From: JAVBSX01 sp031549565
GTDB lineage: Bacteria > Planctomycetota > Planctomycetia > Pirellulales > Thermoguttaceae
NCBI GenBank assembly: GCA_031549565.1
Contig: JAVBPO010000183.1
Location: 1-14,758, forward strand
Direction of reading: 5' to 3'
DNA: 14,758 bases
A program made the translations under genes and the position numbers. The notes beneath the pieces were generated by a model. That model saw nothing but the letters and a program-made list of their open reading frames with translations, searched no databases and was not told where the DNA came from. Of the stretch, positions 12,912-14,758 are shown piece by piece (the first letter of the stretch is position 1; every line of letters starts with the position of its first letter).

Positions 12912-14179
12912 CGTTTTCGCCGTACAATAAGATATTGACGAACGCGAACGTCTGGACTCGCGACGGACGCCGGATCGTTTACGATGTGCGAAGCGATCGG
13001 GACGGCTCCGTTTTCGACGGAGATCGGATCGAAGCGGTCGACGTCGAAACCGGCGAAATCGAGATTCTTTACCGTACAACTCGCGGAGCCTGTTGCGGCG
13101 TCGCGACCTGCTCTCCGGTGGACGACCGGATCGTTTTCATTCACGGCCCCGAACATCCGACGTCCGATTGGACCTACGGCGCGACTCGCCGTCGCGGTGT
13201 CATCCTGCATCCGGATGGTCGGACGGAAACACTCGACGGCTGCCAACTCGGTTCGCCGCTGGTTCCCGGCTCGCTTCGCGGCGGATCGCATGTTCACGTT
13301 TTCAGCGGCGACGGGGCTTGGATTTCGTTCACGTACCAGGACGAACCGCTCCGCCGGCTGGACGCGGATCCGAACAGTCCGCCGCACGATCCGGACCAAC
13401 GCAACGTCGGTGTGAGTGTTCCGTTGCGACCGGAGCCGATCGTCTCGAACGATCCGCGAAACCATACGGGAACGCACTGGACCGTTTTGGTTACGAAAAC
13501 CTTCGCCGCCCCGCGACCGGGAAGCGACGAGATTGAAAAAGCGTACGAAGACGCTTGGATCGGAACCGACGGATACGAAAAGCCGAACGGTCGGCGTCAA
13601 AAGAAAGCGATTGCGTTTCTCGGTGATACGGTTTCCTCGAAAGGGAAAAAATACACGGAGCTGTTTCTCGTCGATCTGCCTGAAGATCCGGCGGAATTGC
13701 GACAGGAAGGGGACGGCCCACTTGCCGGAACGGAAACCCAAAGGCCGTTTCCCCCTCAAAACATCGTTCAACGACGGTTGACGTTTACCGAAACGAGAAA
13801 ATCCCCCGGCATTCAGGGCTCGCGACATTGGGTGCGAAGCTCCCCGGACGGAAAATGGATCGCTTTTCTATTCAAGGACGACCGGGGAATCGTCCAAATC
13901 GGAGCGATTTCACCCAACGGCGGCGAAATTCTGCCGATTACCGACTCACCTTGGAGCGTCGAATCGGCGTTCACTTGGAGCCCGAGCGGTCAGGAAATCG
14001 CTTACATCGCGGATCGGAGCGTTTTTACAACGTCGCTCGGGGGTAAACCGATCCGTTTAACCCCGTCGACCGAATCATCGCCGCTTCCGTTGGCGGTTGT
14101 CTTTTCACCCGACGGAAAACAAATCGCGTTCCAAAAAAGCGTCGACGGTTACAATCAGATTTTCATCGTCCGCTCATGA
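12896..14179 (+). CDS. YidR-like DUF3748 beta-propeller protein
   Basis: The product is 427 residues, similar to Escherichia coli YidR. It starts QLTFSPYNKILTNANVWTRD, followed by IVYDVRSDRDGSVFDGDRIE and EAVDVETGEIEILYRTTRGA. VFIHGPEHPTSDW then precedes a repeated TolB/WD-like pattern of blades such as VRSSPDGKWIAFLFKDDRGI, FTWSPSGQEIAYIADRS and VFSPDGKQIAFQK at the C-terminus. No signal peptide is visible. The function of the family is unknown; resemblance to oligogalacturonate-lyase and TolB propellers is only in fold. It begins inside the 3' end of the threonine aldolase gene in another frame. A stem-loop follows its stop. No truncation is apparent. Confidence 0.88.
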   Translation: MLRQLTFSPYNKILTNANVWTRDGRRIVYDVRSDRDGSVFDGDRIEAVDVETGEIEILYRTTRGACCGVATCSPVDDRIVFIHGPEHPTSDWTYGATRRRGVILHPDGRTETLDGCQLGSPLVPGSLRGGSHVHVFSGDGAWISFTYQDEPLRRLDADPNSPPHDPDQRNVGVSVPLRPEPIVSNDPRNHTGTHWTVLVTKTFAAPRPGSDEIEKAYEDAWIGTDGYEKPNGRRQKKAIAFLGDTVSSKGKKYTELFLVDLPEDPAELRQEGDGPLAGTETQRPFPPQNIVQRRLTFTETRKSPGIQGSRHWVRSSPDGKWIAFLFKDDRGIVQIGAISPNGGEILPITDSPWSVESAFTWSPSGQEIAYIADRSVFTTSLGGKPIRLTPSTESSPLPLAVVFSPDGKQIAFQKSVDGYNQIFIVRS

Positions 14180-14185
14180 AAATCT

Positions 14186-14213
14186 ACGCCGTTGAGGAAA
14201 CACTTAACGGCGT
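14186..14213 (+). terminator. Stem-loop after the YidR-like gene
   Basis: The arms ACGCCGTTGAG and CTTAACGGCGT, eleven bases with one G-T pair, enclose a six-base loop seven bases after the stop codon. No T-tract follows, so it may act as a transcript 3'-end stabiliser or a Rho-dependent boundary and not as a textbook intrinsic terminator. Confidence 0.5.
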
Positions 14214-14264
14214 TGAATACAAATCGTCGAAACAGCGACGCTAAACGTCAGACCGCTAACAAGT

Positions 14265-14600
14265 TTACGATTTGAGTCCGAGGCGTTTGGCGGTGGGACG
14301 GGGATCGGCCAAACACTTCTCCCGGACTTCACGTAATGTCCTCTCCCCTTTTCTCGGCAATTGCGTCAACGAAACCGCGATGTTCGTCACAACCGTCCAG
14401 ACTTGACCCAAGCCGGATCCTCGCAGCACATGCTTTCCGCATCGTCTCGCCGCCGAAATTGTCGGGATGAAAATAGACAGTTACGAAGATTTGTGTTGTG
14501 ATGCTTTTCGATCCATGGAAATCGTAGTACCGATTCCACTCACTCGTCTCGCGGTTCTTGGCGAAGTTGAGTTGCTCAGCATCGACGATGATAACAAAAC
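14265..14600 (-). pseudogene. ISAs1-like transposase remnant, frameshifted
   Basis: On the minus strand, the segment ending at the TAA at 14265-14267 reads GQVWTVVTNIAVSLTQLPRK, then GERTLREVREKCLADPRPTA and KRLGLKS. This resembles the C-terminal helix-rich tail of ISAs1/H-repeat-type DDE transposases (LRNIAVSLL, then a basic tail). Further upstream, around 14505-14545, RETSEW-RYY in one frame and ISMDRKA in the next together recall the RYYISSL block of the same family. An in-frame stop and at least two frame changes separate these parts, and the catalytic blocks are not legible. The family call is from scattered motifs and is moderate to low in confidence; a different IS4-superfamily element is possible. 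This is the only content I see between the YidR-like gene and the repeat. Confidence 0.5.
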
Positions 14601-14616
14601 CGCTCCGCCTTACGAG

Positions 14617-14741
14617 TTGACATGCCCCAGCGGAAACGGACAGAGAGCAAGTCAACGGCTTTGGCGCCGCCGACCGGATTGTAGGTTTTTTAAGGCATCG
14701 AGAACAGAGAAGTTTGCGAGCAAGAATCCCGCCTGATCCGC
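14617..14741. repeat. 125-bp dispersed repeat, copy B
   Basis: This is the second copy of the repeat at 1288-1412, in the same orientation and with 123 of 125 identical positions. It lies directly upstream, in minus-strand terms, of the transposase remnant. After 14741 the sequence diverges from copy A, yet GCCTG (14731-14735) still finds a complementary CAGGC at 14754-14758. The window ends there, so the full extent of similarity is unknown on that side. Confidence 0.95.
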
Positions 14742-14758
14742 TGACGCACCAGACAGGC

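Noticed and set aside
12680..13828. 382-codon minus-strand frame opposite the aldolase and YidR-like genes
   Set aside because: It crosses two well-supported genes in antisense and has shadow-type composition.
1288..14741. Composite transposon or integrated island bounded by the two repeats
   Set aside because: The block includes S20, HU and threonine aldolase, has no integrase or functional transposase, and shows no target duplication; dispersed repeat copies are a simpler explanation.
1..14758. CRISPR array, tRNA or rRNA genes
   Set aside because: I saw no regularly spaced short repeats, cloverleaf-like segments or ribosomal RNA signature sequences.

Overview
The window looks like a bacterial chromosome segment of moderate GC. 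The gene content (a secreted GH106-type glycosidase, a BlaI/M56-style regulator pair, a lysine-rich HU protein, a YidR-like propeller, sparse Shine-Dalgarno sequences) would suit a Planctomycetes-type or related carbohydrate-degrading bacterium. That lineage call is inference from gene content, not from any marker phylogeny.

The window has three zones. Zone 1 (1 to about 4600) is a gene graveyard. It holds the 3' end of an IS630-type transposase butted against a 3'-truncated XRE/ImmA-IrrE gene, the C-terminal piece of a QueC-like Cys-motif protein, and the first copy of a 125-bp repeat. It also holds an orphan Cys-rich reading frame and a headless, tailless, frameshifted RHS core. That core is fused in frame to the first ~31 residues of a BlaR1/M56-type membrane protein. 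An intact blaI-type repressor with an excellent promoter and twin operator dyads comes next, then a decayed IS5-family transposase.

Zone 2 (about 4600 to 14180) is orderly and intact. On the minus strand, a secreted GH106-type glycosidase is followed closely by a DUF2461 gene. Divergent from it on the plus strand are HU, an Rrf2-type regulator, a cytosolic TPR protein, ribosomal protein S20, a low-specificity threonine aldolase, and an overlapping YidR/DUF3748 beta-propeller gene.

Zone 3 (14180 to the end) is again debris: a frameshifted ISAs1-like transposase remnant and a second copy of the 125-bp repeat (123 of 125 positions identical). The two repeat copies are in direct orientation and bracket about 13.2 kb.

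Functionally, Zone 2 combines housekeeping functions (nucleoid protein, ribosomal protein, amino-acid enzyme) with polysaccharide use. Zone 1 suggests a former defence or mobile island, with its components broken at transposon and repeat junctions. The most unusual items are the 125-bp repeat and the BlaI-controlled M56-stub/RHS fusion. I did not find an intact novel multi-gene system.
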